64,000 bases of DNA from Pseudaminobacter soli (ex Zhang et al. 2022) (GCF_014595955.1 NZ_JABVCF010000007.1:1-64000); one strand, 5' to 3'. Positions 42,181-51,638 are shown, numbered from the stretch's first letter. Notes: a model not told the origin generated them from the sequence alone. Translations and numbers: made by a program.

Positions 42181-44970
42181 ATGCGAAAAATACCGCTCAA
42201 GCTCGACGAGATGATCGACGCCGCCGCGCTCAACGCCGAGCTGTCGGCGCTCGCGGCAGGGGGCGATGCCTCCCAGCCGGAGGTGCGCAAGGCCGCGCTC
42301 GCCATATTGAAGGAGCGCATTGCCGCCGGTCGTGCGGCGGCCGAGCGGCTGCTTAAGGCAGACGGCAGCGGCACCGCCTGCGCCCGGCGCCTGTCGCACC
42401 TGATGGACGAGGTGATCCGCGCGCTGCACGACTTCGCCGCCTCCCACGTCTATCACATGGAGAATCCCGCCGCCGAACGCATGGCGGTAGTGGCGACCGG
42501 CGGCTACGGCCGCGGCACGCTCGCGCCCGGCTCCGACATCGACCTTTTGTTCCTGCTGCCCGCCAAGCAGACGCCCTGCGGCGAAAAAATCGCCGAATAC
42601 ATGCTCTACATGCTGTGGGATCTCGGCCTGAAGGTCGGCCACGCCACCCGCACCGTCGAGGAGTGCCTAAAACTGTCGCGCAGCGATTCCACGATCAGCA
42701 CTGCGCTGCTCGAGGCGCGGTTCCTGTGGGGCGAGGAAAAGCTGTTCCAGGAACTGCTCGAGCGCTTCGACCTTGAGGTCGTGAAGGGCACCGGCCCGGA
42801 ATATGTGCAGGCCAAGCTCGCCGAGCGCGACGAACGCCACGCCAAGGCGGGGGAGAGCCGCTACCTGGTCGAGCCCAACGTCAAGGACGGCAAGGGCGGC
42901 CTGCGCGACCTGCAGACGCTGTTCTGGATCGCCAAGTATTTTTACCGCGTGCGCTCCGGCGAGGAACTGGTGAAGGCCGGCGTGTTCACGCGCGCAGAGT
43001 ACAACCAGTTCCTGAAGGCCGAGGATTTCCTCTGGGCCGTTCGCTGCCACATGCATTTCCTCACCGGCAAGGCCGATGAGCGCCTCCACTTCGACATCCA
43101 GCGCGAGATCGCCGAGCGCCTCGGCTACACGACCCACCCCGGCCTGTCGCCGGTCGAGCGCTTCATGAAGCACTATTTCCTGGTCGCGAAGGAGGTGGGC
43201 GACCTCACCCGCATCTTCTGCGCCGCGCTCGAAGAGGAGCAGGCCAAGGACGTGCCGGGCTTCAACCGGATTTTTCTCACCTTCTCGCGGCGTAAGAGAA
43301 AACTCGCCGGCACCAGCGACTTCATCGTCGACAACCACCGCATCAACGTCGCCGACGGTGAAGTGTTTGCGCGCGACCCCGTCAATCTTCTCCGGCTGTT
43401 CTGGTTCGCTGACCGCCACGGCCTCGAATTCCACCCCGATGCGCTGAAGCTGCTCCGCCGCTCGCTCGGCCTGGTCGATAGGGAACTGCGCCGCAACCGC
43501 GAGGCCAACCGGCTCTTCCTCGAGATACTGACGTCCGACCGAAATCCGGAGCTCAACCTTCGGCGCATGAACGAGGCGGGGCTGCTCGGCCGGCTGATCC
43601 CGGATTTCGGCAAGATCGTCGCGATGATGCAGTTCAGCATGTACCATCACTACACGGTGGACGAGCATCTGCTCCGCTGCATCGGCATCCTGTCCGAGCT
43701 GGAGCACGGCGACGGCGAAAGCCTCCATCCCCTCTCCCACTCGCTGATGCCAGCGCTGAAGCATCAGCGCGAGGTGCTCTACGTCACCGTGCTGCTCCAC
43801 GACATCGCCAAGGGCCGCCCCGAGGACCATTCGATAGCCGGCGCCAGGATTGCGCGGCGCATCTGCCCGCATATGGGCCTATCGCCCGAGGACACCGCGA
43901 CGATCGCCTGGCTGGTGGAGAACCACCTGCTGATGTCTATGACCGCGCAGACGCGCGACCTCAACGACCGCAAGACGATCTCCGACTTCGCCGCGGTCGT
44001 GCAGTCGGTCGAGCGGCTCAACCTGCTTCTGATCCTGACGGTCTGCGACATACGCGGCGTCGGCCCCGGCGTGTGGAACGGCTGGAAGGGCCAGCTTCTG
44101 CGCACGCTCTATTACGAGACCGAGCTCCTGCTTACCGGCGGCTTCTCGGAACTGTCGCGCGGGCAGAGGGCGGAGGCGGCGCGCGAGGAGCTCGCCGATG
44201 CGCTTGCTGCCTGGCCGTCGGAAGACCGGGACCGCCTGATCCAACTGCACTACGACAATTACCTGCTCACGGTGGGCCTCGACGATCAGCTGCGGCATGC
44301 TGAGTTCATCCGCGCTGCCGACCAGGACGGCCGCAAGCTCGCGACCATGGTGAAGGCCCACGCCTTCGAGGCGGTCACCGAGATCACGGTGCTCGCGCCG
44401 GACCATCCGCGCCTGCTTTCCGTCATCGCGGGCGCCTGCGCCGCGGCGGGCGGCAACATCGTCGACGCCCAGATCTGCACCACATCGGACGGCCGTGCGC
44501 TGGACACCATCATGATCTCGCGCGAGTTCGATCGCGACGAGGACGAGCAGCGTCGCGCCGAGCGCGTCGGACAGCTGATCGAGGACGTGCTGTCGGGCAG
44601 GAGTTGGCTGCCCGAGATCATCGCCAAGCGGGCGAAGACCAGGCGCGGCGCAAAAGCCTTCAGCATCGAGCCGCGCGTCGACATCCGCAACACGCTCTCG
44701 AACCGCTTCACCGTCATCGAAGTTTCGGGACTCGACCGGCCGGGCCTCCTGTCGGAGATCACAGGAGCCCTGTCGGACCTGTCGCTTGATATCGCCTCGG
44801 CGCACATCACGACCTTCGGCGAGAAGGTCATCGATACCTTCTATGTAAGCGACCTGACAGGCGCGAAGATCGAGAACCCGACGCGAATCGAGGCCATTCG
44901 GAAAGGCTTGATGGCTACTCTTGAAGGGAACACAGCGCGGGCTCGGGCAGAGAAGGCCGCGGCGGAATGA
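42181..44970 (+). CDS. glnD: Bifunctional [protein-PII] uridylyltransferase / uridylyl-removing enzyme
   Basis: A 929-aa nitrogen sensor that uridylylates or deuridylylates PII according to glutamine level. The nucleotidyltransferase active site is [19 protein letters not shown] (about residues 103-121). The HD phosphohydrolase domain follows, with [13 protein letters not shown] and [15 protein letters not shown]. Two C-terminal ACT domains bind glutamine, starting around [17 protein letters not shown] and [16 protein letters not shown]. All domains are intact and length is normal. It precedes murJ, an order typical of rhizobia. Confidence 0.97.
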   Translation: MRKIPLKLDEMIDAAALNAELSALAAGGDASQPEVRKAALAILKERIAAGRAAAERLLKADGSGTACARRLSHLMDEVIRALHDFAASHVYHMENPAAERMAVVATGGYGRGTLAPGSDIDLLFLLPAKQTPCGEKIAEYMLYMLWDLGLKVGHATRTVEECLKLSRSDSTISTALLEARFLWGEEKLFQELLERFDLEVVKGTGPEYVQAKLAERDERHAKAGESRYLVEPNVKDGKGGLRDLQTLFWIAKYFYRVRSGEELVKAGVFTRAEYNQFLKAEDFLWAVRCHMHFLTGKADERLHFDIQREIAERLGYTTHPGLSPVERFMKHYFLVAKEVGDLTRIFCAALEEEQAKDVPGFNRIFLTFSRRKRKLAGTSDFIVDNHRINVADGEVFARDPVNLLRLFWFADRHGLEFHPDALKLLRRSLGLVDRELRRNREANRLFLEILTSDRNPELNLRRMNEAGLLGRLIPDFGKIVAMMQFSMYHHYTVDEHLLRCIGILSELEHGDGESLHPLSHSLMPALKHQREVLYVTVLLHDIAKGRPEDHSIAGARIARRICPHMGLSPEDTATIAWLVENHLLMSMTAQTRDLNDRKTISDFAAVVQSVERLNLLLILTVCDIRGVGPGVWNGWKGQLLRTLYYETELLLTGGFSELSRGQRAEAAREELADALAAWPSEDRDRLIQLHYDNYLLTVGLDDQLRHAEFIRAADQDGRKLATMVKAHAFEAVTEITVLAPDHPRLLSVIAGACAAAGGNIVDAQICTTSDGRALDTIMISREFDRDEDEQRRAERVGQLIEDVLSGRSWLPEIIAKRAKTRRGAKAFSIEPRVDIRNTLSNRFTVIEVSGLDRPGLLSEITGALSDLSLDIASAHITTFGEKVIDTFYVSDLTGAKIENPTRIEAIRKGLMATLEGNTARARAEKAAAE

Positions 44971-44985
44971 CGAGCGAACTGCAAC

Positions 44986-45128
44986 TCTCCCCCCTTGAGG
45001 GGGAGATGTCGCCGAAGGCGACAGAGGGGGTCCGCAGAGGACGTGCTCGGCACAACGATGGGTGGAGCATGGCCGCGACGACCCCTCCCGGCCGCTTCGC
45101 GGCCACCCTCCCCTCAAGGGGGAGGGGT
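44986..45128. repeat. Palindromic repeat between glnD and murJ
   Basis: CTCCCCCCTTGAGGGGGAG near 44986 and CCTCCCCTCAAGGGGGAGG near 45107 are self-complementary and related to each other. GTCGCCGAAGGCGAC and GGCCGCTTCGCGGCC stems lie between them. The right end supplies GGGGAGGGG just before the murJ start codon, so the repeat appears to provide the murJ ribosome site. Confidence 0.8.
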
Positions 45129-45130
45129 GT

Positions 45131-46723
45131 ATGAGCCTCGCCAGAAAATTCGCCACCGTCGCTTCCGGCACGCTGATGAGCCGCGTGCTCGGCTTCGTTC
45201 GCGAGATGCTGATGGCGGCGGCGCTCGGCACGGGGCCGATCGCAGACGCCTTCAACGCCGCCTTCCAGTTTCCGAACACCTTCCGCCGCCTCTTCGCCGA
45301 AGGCGCCTTCAACGCCGCCTTCGTGCCGCTGTTCGCCAAGGAGATCGAGGCGGGCGGCGTCGACGGCGCGAGGCGCTTCTCGGAAGAGGTGTTCGGCGTC
45401 CTGTTCACCACTCTCCTGGTGCTCACGATCGCCATGGAGCTGTCGATGCCGCTGCTGGTCTCGACCATCGTTGCGCCCGGCTTCACCGACGAGCCGCAGA
45501 AATACGATCTCACCGTCCGCCTGGCGACGATCATGTTTCCCTATCTGATGTGCATGTCGCTGGCGGCGATGATGGCGGGGATGCTGAACTCGCTGCGGCG
45601 CTATTTCGCGGCGGCGATCGCGCCCGCCTTCCTCAACATCATCCTCATCGCGGTTCTCGGCTATGCCTGGCACGAGGGACTGGATTGGTTGGAGATCGGG
45701 CACGCGCTAGCCTGGGGCGTGCTCGTTGCCGGTGTGGTGCAACTCGCAATCGTTTGGATCGCACTCCTTCACGCTGGCGTGCGCATCAGCTTCCGGCTGC
45801 CGCGGCTCACGCCGAACGTGAAGCGGTTGCTCGTCCTCGCCTTCCCGGCCGCAATCACCGGCGGCATCACCCAGATCAATCAGCTGATCGGGACGGCCAT
45901 CGCGTCGGGCAAAGACAGCGCTGTGTCGTCGCTCGCCTATGCGGATCGTGTCTATCAGCTTCCGCTGGGCGTGGTCGGGATCGCGGTCGCGATCGTACTT
46001 CTACCCGAGTTGTCCCGCGCGCTGAGGGCTGGCGATCTCAAGGAAGCGGCCAACCTGCAGAACCGCTCGGTCGAGTTCACGCTATTCCTGACGTTGCCGG
46101 CGGCCGCGGCCCTGCTGGTGATCTCGGAGCCGATCGTCCGGCTGCTCTACGAGCGCGGCGCCTTCGCCGCCACCAATGGCACGCCGACCGTATCGGCCAT
46201 CCTGGCGATCTTCGGTCTGGGCCTGCCGGCCTTCGTGCTGATCAAGGCGTTCACGCCGGGCTATTTCGCGCGCGAAGACACCCGCACCCCGATGATTTTT
46301 GCGGCCATCTCAGTGGCCGTGAACATTTCGACGGCGCTGGCGCTGTTTCCGACCATGGGCGGCGCAGGCATCGCGACGGCGTCGGCAATCGCAGGGTGGG
46401 TCAATGCTGGCATGCTTCTCGCGGTTCTCATTCGGCGCGGGCAGTGGGGCCGCGACACCGGGCTGATGAAGCGCATTCCCAAGCTAATCGTGGCGTCGGC
46501 CATCATGGCCGCCGCCTTGTGGGCAGCTTCGCGGTACTTCAGCGATAGCTTGGCGCCGGGCGTGCCCTTTTACGAGCAGGCCGTCGTGCTCGGCGGCATG
46601 ATCACCGCCGGAATGATGATCTATTTCGGTGTCGTGTTTGCGATCGGGGGAGCGGATATAGGGATGGTCCGGCGGAGCATCAGGCGAAGCGGGAAAGCCA
46701 TGCCGGCGGACGGGAACGACTGA
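45131..46723 (+). CDS. murJ: Lipid II flippase MurJ (MviN)
   Basis: A 530-aa inner-membrane protein of the MOP superfamily that flips lipid II for peptidoglycan synthesis. The conserved start SLARKFATVASGTLMSRVLG and the segment GPIADAFNAAFQFPNTFRRLFAEGAFNAAFVP are typical. About 14 membrane segments are predicted. The ATG at 45131 is chosen over a start at 45062, which would lie inside the repeat. It follows glnD. Confidence 0.95.
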   Translation: MSLARKFATVASGTLMSRVLGFVREMLMAAALGTGPIADAFNAAFQFPNTFRRLFAEGAFNAAFVPLFAKEIEAGGVDGARRFSEEVFGVLFTTLLVLTIAMELSMPLLVSTIVAPGFTDEPQKYDLTVRLATIMFPYLMCMSLAAMMAGMLNSLRRYFAAAIAPAFLNIILIAVLGYAWHEGLDWLEIGHALAWGVLVAGVVQLAIVWIALLHAGVRISFRLPRLTPNVKRLLVLAFPAAITGGITQINQLIGTAIASGKDSAVSSLAYADRVYQLPLGVVGIAVAIVLLPELSRALRAGDLKEAANLQNRSVEFTLFLTLPAAAALLVISEPIVRLLYERGAFAATNGTPTVSAILAIFGLGLPAFVLIKAFTPGYFAREDTRTPMIFAAISVAVNISTALALFPTMGGAGIATASAIAGWVNAGMLLAVLIRRGQWGRDTGLMKRIPKLIVASAIMAAALWAASRYFSDSLAPGVPFYEQAVVLGGMITAGMMIYFGVVFAIGGADIGMVRRSIRRSGKAMPADGND

Positions 46724-46805
46724 GCCACAATTCGCAATGCGGCGTGCGGGGACTGAGTCCTCCGCGAGTGTAGACTCTCATCAGAAATCCCCTAATCGCA
46801 CAACA

Positions 46806-46866
46806 TGCAACCGAGTAGTTGCATTTGGCCTTCCGCTGTGCCAGAAATAAGCAACCGGGAGGTTGC
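46806..46866. promoter_or_regulatory. Two palindromic operators upstream of the SRPBCC-arsR pair
   Basis: TGCAAC-CGAGTA-GTTGCA (46806-46823) and GCAACC-GGGA-GGTTGC (46851-46866) share the half-site GCAAC. Their centres are about 44 bases apart, roughly four helical turns. The second site contains the likely Shine-Dalgarno GGGAGG of the SRPBCC gene, so protein bound there would sit close to the start. The ArsR protein encoded downstream is the obvious candidate to bind them. Confidence 0.6.
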
Positions 46867-46870
46867 GCAA

Positions 46871-47320
46871 ATGTCGAATGACCGGATCGAGAGGACGATC
46901 GAGCTCACGGCGCCCATCGAGCGTGTTTGGCGCGCCCTCACCGAACATACTGAATTCGGCGCCTGGTTTCGGGTGAGACTGGACGGGCCGTTCGTGCTCG
47001 GGCATGTCACGACCGGGCAGATGACCTATCCTGGCTTCGAACACTATCGCTGGTACTGCCATGTGACGCGCCTGGAGCCGCCACACCTATTCGCGTTCAC
47101 CTGGCCGCATCCGGGCGATCTGACCGCGGAGGATCATTCCGGCGAACCCATGACCCTGGTCGAGTTTCGGCTAGAACCCACGGCGTCAGGCACGCGGCTG
47201 ACCGTCACTGAATCCGGCTTTGCCGCCTTGCGGGAGGATCGCCGCATGGAAGCGCTCCGCGGCAATGAGCAGGGCTGGCAGGAGCAGCTAGGAAACATCC
47301 GAGCCTATGTCCAAGGCTGA
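46871..47320 (+). CDS. SRPBCC (AHSA1) domain protein
   Basis: A 149-aa single-domain protein with the usual start RIERTIELTAPIERVWRALTEH and end EQGWQEQLGNIRAYVQG. The ATG at 46871 is preceded by GGGAGG. It overlaps the downstream arsR by 14 bases, so here the SRPBCC gene comes first, the reverse of the operon at 9.6 kb. It probably binds a small hydrophobic ligand; no ligand is known. Confidence 0.9.
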   Translation: MSNDRIERTIELTAPIERVWRALTEHTEFGAWFRVRLDGPFVLGHVTTGQMTYPGFEHYRWYCHVTRLEPPHLFAFTWPHPGDLTAEDHSGEPMTLVEFRLEPTASGTRLTVTESGFAALREDRRMEALRGNEQGWQEQLGNIRAYVQG

Positions 47321-47639
47321 GCCTATCGATTCTGGCCCAGCACCGATCTTCGCCGCGCTGGCCGATCCGACCCGGCTTTCACTCTTGATGAAGCTTAGTG
47401 ATGGACGGCCACGCTCGATTTCCGAGCTGACGGGCGACCGGCATTTGACCCGGCAGGCCGTCACCAAACATCTCGACGTGCTCGCGAAGGTCGGCTTGGT
47501 CTCCAACATCCGCGTCGGCCGGGAGAGCCTGTTCTCCTTCCGACCTGAGCCGGTTTCCGAGGCCCGATCATACTTGGACAGGGTCTCGACCCAATGGGAC
47601 GAATCGCTGTCGCGCCTGCAGAGCTTCCTTGAGGAATAA
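47307..47639 (+). CDS. ArsR-family transcriptional regulator
   Basis: A 110-aa winged-helix regulator (ALADPTRLSLLMKLSDG, then HLTRQAVTKHLDVLAKVGLVS). It has no cysteines for metal sensing and resembles the SdpR-like, SRPBCC-linked group. It overlaps the SRPBCC gene and probably controls it through the twin GCAAC palindromes at 46806-46866. Confidence 0.92.
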   Translation: MSKAEPIDSGPAPIFAALADPTRLSLLMKLSDGRPRSISELTGDRHLTRQAVTKHLDVLAKVGLVSNIRVGRESLFSFRPEPVSEARSYLDRVSTQWDESLSRLQSFLEE

Positions 47640-47645
47640 GTAGTT

Positions 47646-47661
47646 TGTTTCCCGTGAAACA
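47646..47661. promoter_or_regulatory. parS-like ParB-binding site 3
   Basis: TGTTTCCCGTGAAACA differs from the parS consensus at a single position of 16. It is intergenic, just after arsR and 134 bases before trpS. This is the best of the three sites in the window. Confidence 0.7.
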
Positions 47662-47794
47662 CGCGCGGGGAGTTCGCGCGATCCAGCGGGCGCCCGCTCC
47701 CGCCACTTGAAACTGCCCGATCGTTCCTCCATAAGCGCGCATCCGACTTTCGCCGCGCGCGAAACGGCCCTCCACAAGCCACGGGGAATCCAAA

Positions 47795-48862
47795 ATGTCT
47801 TCCTTCCAGCCGCTCGTCTTCTCGGGCGTCCAGCCCACCGGCAACCTGCATCTCGGCAATTATCTCGGCGCCATCCGCCGCTTCGTCATGCTGCAGGAGA
47901 GCCATAACTGCATCTATTGCGTGGTCGACATGCACGCGATCACCGTCTGGCAGGAGCCGAGCGAACTGATCCGGGCGACCCGTGAGGTCACCGCCGCGTT
48001 TCTCGCCGCCGGCATCGACCCGAAGAAGCACATCGTCTTCAACCAGAGCCGGGTGATCCAGCACGCCGAACTCGCCTGGATCTTCAACTGCATTGCTCGC
48101 ATGGGCTGGCTGAACCGCATGACGCAGTTCAAGGAAAAGGCCGGCAAGGATCGCGAGAACGCCTCCGTGGGCCTCTTCGCCTACCCGACCCTCATGGCCG
48201 CAGACATCCTCCTTTATCGCGCGACGCACGTGCCGGTCGGCGACGACCAGAAGCAGCATCTCGAACTGACCCGCGATGTCGCTCAGAAATTCAATAACGA
48301 CTATTCGGGCCGGATCGCCGAGCTTGGGGTAGGCGTGGAGATGATGGTCGGAGAGGAGAAGGTGAACGGCTTCTTCCCCATGACCGAGCCGCTGATCGAG
48401 GGCCCGGCACCGCGGGTGATGAGCCTTCGCGATGGCCTGAAGAAGATGTCCAAGTCGGACCCCTCCGACCTGTCGCGTATCAACCTGACCGACGACGCGG
48501 ACACGATCTCCAAGAAGATCCGCAAGGCCAAGACCGATCCGGACGCGCTGCCCTCCGAGCCAGACGGACTGAAGGGGCGGCCGGAGGCGGAGAATCTCGT
48601 GGTTATCTATGCGGCGCTCTCCGGGACCACCAAGGAGAAGGTGCTTGCGGACTTCGGCGGCCGTCAGTTCTCCGATTTCAAGCCGGCTCTCGCCGATCTC
48701 GCGGTCGCAAGGCTGGCGCCGATCGCTTCGGAGATGCGCCGCATTTCGTCCGACCAGGCCTATGTCGACAGCGTGCTGAGGGATGGCGGCGAGCGAGCGA
48801 GCGCGCTTGCCGAGGGCACGATGAAATGCGTGCGTGACATCGTCGGATTGCTGCACGGCTAG
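47795..48862 (+). CDS. trpS: Tryptophanyl-tRNA synthetase
   Basis: A 355-aa class I aminoacyl-tRNA synthetase that charges tRNA-Trp. The HIGH-like motif is in [15 protein letters not shown] near residue 15, and the KMSKS motif is [11 protein letters not shown] near residue 215. Length is normal. It has its own upstream region of 155 bases and is followed by a strong hairpin. Confidence 0.97.
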   Translation: MSSFQPLVFSGVQPTGNLHLGNYLGAIRRFVMLQESHNCIYCVVDMHAITVWQEPSELIRATREVTAAFLAAGIDPKKHIVFNQSRVIQHAELAWIFNCIARMGWLNRMTQFKEKAGKDRENASVGLFAYPTLMAADILLYRATHVPVGDDQKQHLELTRDVAQKFNNDYSGRIAELGVGVEMMVGEEKVNGFFPMTEPLIEGPAPRVMSLRDGLKKMSKSDPSDLSRINLTDDADTISKKIRKAKTDPDALPSEPDGLKGRPEAENLVVIYAALSGTTKEKVLADFGGRQFSDFKPALADLAVARLAPIASEMRRISSDQAYVDSVLRDGGERASALAEGTMKCVRDIVGLLHG

Positions 48863-48868
48863 GGTCGA

Positions 48869-48893
48869 GCCCCGGCGGATTACTTGCCGGGGC
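48869..48893 (+). terminator. Hairpin after trpS
   Basis: GCCCCGGC and GCCGGGGC pair perfectly over eight bases with loop GGATTACTT, seven bases after the trpS stop. Only CTT follows, so the U-tract is short. Confidence 0.55.
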
Positions 48894-48946
48894 CTTACCC
48901 AAGTGGCAGAGTGTACCACGACCAGAGCTTCGCGAGGGAGTAGCGC

Positions 48947-49438
48947 ATGGTCTCAAAACGTCTCAGCCGCGAGGCTGGGCATCGCCGGAAATTCCTGGCG
49001 ATCGTCGACGAAACGCCTGAGTGCGAGCGCGCGGTGGCCTATGCAGCCATGCGCGCGAAAACCACCAGCGGCAGCGTGGTCCTGCTCTATGTGATCGAGC
49101 CCGGAGATTTCCAGCACTGGCTGGGGGTCGAGAAGATCATGCGCGAGGAGGCGATGGCGACCGCACAGGCGATGCTCGACGCGCAGGCCACGAAGGTGCG
49201 CAACACGCTCGGGATAGAGCCGGAGTTAGTCGTTCGCGAGGGTAAGCCGACCGAGCAGATCCATCAACTGATCGAGGAAGACCAGGACATCGCCATCCTT
49301 GTGCTGGCGGCCGGCGCCTCGAAGGAAGGTCCAGGCCCGCTCGTCGCGTCCATCGCAGGCAAGAGCGCCGCTTTCCCCATCCCGGTGACTGTGGTGCCAC
49401 AGAACCTCTCCGATGAGGAGATTACAAGTCTCACCTAG
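48947..49438 (+). CDS. Universal stress protein (UspA family)
   Basis: A 163-aa single-domain Usp. The N-terminal strand KFLAIVDETPECERAVAYAA and the C-terminal part (ILVLAAGASKEGPGPLVASI, with FPIPVTVVPQ) fit the family. The usual ATP-binding G-2x-G-9x-G(S/T) loop is altered here (AAGASKEGPG and GKSAAFP), so nucleotide binding is uncertain. It stands between trpS and the nfu gene, all on the same strand, an arrangement seen in rhizobia. Confidence 0.88.
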   Translation: MVSKRLSREAGHRRKFLAIVDETPECERAVAYAAMRAKTTSGSVVLLYVIEPGDFQHWLGVEKIMREEAMATAQAMLDAQATKVRNTLGIEPELVVREGKPTEQIHQLIEEDQDIAILVLAAGASKEGPGPLVASIAGKSAAFPIPVTVVPQNLSDEEITSLT

Positions 49439-49555
49439 AACCCACTTCAGCCCACATTGCCGCAACCTCCCTCGCGCGCTTGAACGGAGGCTGGAAAAGC
49501 CCTAATTAGAACTATTCCAAACAAATGCGCGAAGAACGCGCAGAGAGGCGCGCCC

Positions 49556-50134
49556 ATGTTCATCCAGACCGAGGCAACCCCCAATCCTGCCACGCTGAAA
49601 TTCCTGCCTGGCCGCGAGGTCCTGGCGGATGGCACGGCCGATTTCCGAGACCCGGACGAGGCGCGCCAAGCTTCGCCGCTTGCCGGCCGGCTCTTCGACG
49701 TCCCGGGCATCAAAGGCGTCTTCTTCGGCTACGACTTCGTCACCGTCACCAAGAGCGACGATCAAGACTGGCAGCATCTCAAGCCGGCGATCCTCGGCGC
49801 TATCATGGAGCAATTCATGTCGGGCGCACCCGTTATGAGCCGGGCTGCCCAGGCGGGGCGCGACGCGGTCGAGGGCACGGAAGAGTTCTACGACAAGGCT
49901 GACGAGGAAATCGTGCTGACCATCAAGGAGCTCCTCGAGACCAGGGTGCGGCCCGCGGTCGCCCAGGATGGCGGCGACATCACCTTCCGCGGCTACGACA
50001 ACGGCACGGTGTTCCTGAACATGAAGGGCGCCTGCGCCGGCTGCCCGTCCTCCACCGCGACGCTGAAGCACGGTATCCAGAACCTGCTTCGCCACTTCGT
50101 GCCGGAGGTCCAACAGGTCGAGCAGGTCGCCTGA
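49556..50134 (+). CDS. NifU-family Fe-S scaffold/carrier protein (Nfu)
   Basis: A 192-aa protein with an N-terminal Nfu_N domain (MFIQTEATPNPATLKFLPG) and a C-terminal NifU-like domain that carries the Fe-S-binding CxxC in KGACAGCPSSTATLKHG. It delivers [4Fe-4S] clusters to target enzymes. The domain order is that of the Nfu proteins of alphaproteobacteria and mitochondria. It ends before a strong two-way terminator. Confidence 0.94.
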   Translation: MFIQTEATPNPATLKFLPGREVLADGTADFRDPDEARQASPLAGRLFDVPGIKGVFFGYDFVTVTKSDDQDWQHLKPAILGAIMEQFMSGAPVMSRAAQAGRDAVEGTEEFYDKADEEIVLTIKELLETRVRPAVAQDGGDITFRGYDNGTVFLNMKGACAGCPSSTATLKHGIQNLLRHFVPEVQQVEQVA

Positions 50135-50163
50135 AGGTTTCCGACGTAGCTTCGAATGAAAAA

Positions 50164-50197
50164 CCGGGCCGGCAGAGCGATCTGCCGGCCCGGCTTT
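50164..50197. terminator. Bidirectional terminator between nfu and the L,D-transpeptidase gene
   Basis: CCGGGCCGGCAGA and TCTGCCGGCCCGG form a perfect 13-base stem with loop GCGA. CTTTCATTT follows on the + strand and GTTTTTC on the minus strand, so it can serve both converging genes. Confidence 0.8.
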
Positions 50198-50237
50198 CAT
50201 TTGGACCCCGTTGTTGCCTGGACGGTCCGCCTTCGCG

Positions 50238-50873
50238 CTATCTGACGATCACCTTGGCGCCAACCCCGGCGCGTTCATAGAGATCCATGATATCCTGGTT
50301 GAGCAGCCGGACGCAGCCGGACGACATCGCCTTGCCGATCGACCACCATTCCGGCGTGCCATGCAGCCGGTATCCCGTGTCGCCGCCCTTGTTGTGCAGG
50401 TAGAGCGCCCGCGCGCCCAGGGCGTTCTGCGGTCCCGGAGGCATGCCACCTGCGTACTTGGCCAACTGCGGCTGGCGCCGGATCATCTCGGCGGGCGGCG
50501 TCCACACCGGCCACTCGCGCTTGGCGGCCACACGGGCCGTGCCGTTCCATTCGAAGCCTTCGCGGCCGACGCCGATGCCGTAGCGGACGGCCTGGCCTTC
50601 CGGCAGGACGAAATAGAGGAATTTCGGTCCCGTCTCGACGATGATGGTGCCTGGCTTCTCGCTCGTCTCATAGCGGACGATCTGGCGATGGAACTGGCGC
50701 GGCACCTTCGAAATCGGAATGGCCGGAACGGTGTAGCCCGCATCGACCCGAGAGTTGTAATCCCCCGTGTAGGTCGAGAATGGGCCGATTGACAACGGAC
50801 CGATCGACATACAGCCGGAAAGCGTCGTCGCAGCCATTAGGCTTGCGAGCAGAGTAAGAGTCTTGAGCTGCAT
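50238..50873 (-). CDS. L,D-transpeptidase (YkuD) lipoprotein
   Basis: A 211-aa lipoprotein: a short signal is followed by lipobox LSGC (Cys21). The YkuD catalytic motif is YRLHGTPEWWSIGKAMSSGCVRL with the nucleophilic cysteine in SSGC. The enzyme forms 3-3 cross-links in peptidoglycan or attaches proteins to it, which is prominent in Hyphomicrobiales. The ATG at 50873 starts the signal; a longer frame from 50984 adds unrelated residues. Confidence 0.93.
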   Translation of the reverse strand: MQLKTLTLLASLMAATTLSGCMSIGPLSIGPFSTYTGDYNSRVDAGYTVPAIPISKVPRQFHRQIVRYETSEKPGTIIVETGPKFLYFVLPEGQAVRYGIGVGREGFEWNGTARVAAKREWPVWTPPAEMIRRQPQLAKYAGGMPPGPQNALGARALYLHNKGGDTGYRLHGTPEWWSIGKAMSSGCVRLLNQDIMDLYERAGVGAKVIVR

Positions 50874-51112
50874 CGATGTCCCACCTCTCCAATCGCGACC
50901 CGCCCGAATCGCGTCGTTTCCGTGCGGTTCACTAAAAAGCTTTGGGCCTGACTGCCAAGCATCGAGTCCCCGCTTGGCAGCCATCAGGTTGCATAGGGTA
51001 CATTGCTATTGCAATTGGGCAACGATTGCGTACGCGGGCAAGAGCTGATTCTAGCATCGATTGCATATTTGGCGGCGCTGCATCCCTGTGCCTCCGAGAC
51101 GCTTGCGCTGCC

Positions 51113-51127
51113 GTTCCGGTTTTGTAC
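51113..51127 (+). promoter_or_regulatory. LexA-box-like sequence before mmcB
   Basis: GTTC-CGGTTTT-GTAC matches the alphaproteobacterial LexA box GTTC-N7-GTTC with one mismatch. It lies two bases before the first possible start codon of mmcB, a gene known to be SOS-induced in Caulobacter. Confidence 0.45.
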
Positions 51128-51128
51128 T

Positions 51129-51638
51129 ATGAGGGGCATGCCCCTCGTCTCACCGCTCCAGAACAACCCGCTAGCTGACGGCCGGCAGTCCGAACGTGCG
51201 CTGTACGTCCGCCGTGGGGTGCAGCGGCTGCTTTCGCAGATGGGCGCCCACGTCCTTCCCGAGATAGCGCTCGCGACCGGGCGCCGCGCCGACCTGGTGG
51301 TGCTGACCAGGCAAGGCGACATCTGGATCATCGAGATCAAGTCCTCCGTCGAGGATTTTCGCGTTGACCGGAAATGGCCGGAATACCGGCTGCATTCGGA
51401 CCGCTTCTTCTTCGCCACGCATCCTGACGTGCCGGCGTCGATCTTCCCGGAGGACTGCGGGTTCATCCTTTCCGATGGATACGGCGCGGAAATCCTGCGC
51501 GAGGCGCCGGAGCACAGGCTGGCGGCGGCCACCCGGAAGGCACTCATGCTGCGCCTGGCCCGGGCGGGTGCGGCCAGACTCCTTGCCGCCGAACTGGCGG
51601 GAGTTCCAGTTTCGGCGCTGGACGGCGAAAGCGACTGA
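51129..51638 (+). CDS. mmcB: MmcB-family DNA repair protein (DUF1052)
   Basis: A protein of about 169 aa in the MmcB family, with a PD-(D/E)xK nuclease-like core: LPEIALATGRRADLVVL, then DIWIIEIKSSVEDFRVD, which supplies the D-ExK residues. In Caulobacter, MmcB is needed for mitomycin C resistance and is controlled by LexA. ATG 51129 and ATG 51138 are both possible and neither has a spaced Shine-Dalgarno sequence. The long frame from 51003 is not supported. Confidence 0.85.
   Translation: MRGMPLVSPLQNNPLADGRQSERALYVRRGVQRLLSQMGAHVLPEIALATGRRADLVVLTRQGDIWIIEIKSSVEDFRVDRKWPEYRLHSDRFFFATHPDVPASIFPEDCGFILSDGYGAEILREAPEHRLAAATRKALMLRLARAGAARLLAAELAGVPVSALDGESD

Noticed and set aside
23156-45128. 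CRISPR array suggested by repeated sequence blocks
   Set aside because: The repeats are palindromic, unevenly spaced, scattered between genes, and lack regular spacers or cas genes.
43879-45534. 551-aa open frame on the minus strand
   Set aside because: Antisense to glnD and murJ across the repeat region. Shadow composition.
46805-46870. Upstream ATG 46805 as the start of the SRPBCC gene
   Set aside because: It lies next to and through the two palindromes, lacks a ribosome site, and adds residues unlike the family. ATG 46871 has GGGAGG upstream.
47288-48919. 543-aa open frame on the minus strand
   Set aside because: Antisense to trpS and the arsR gene, both of which have clear motifs. No ribosome site or known domain.
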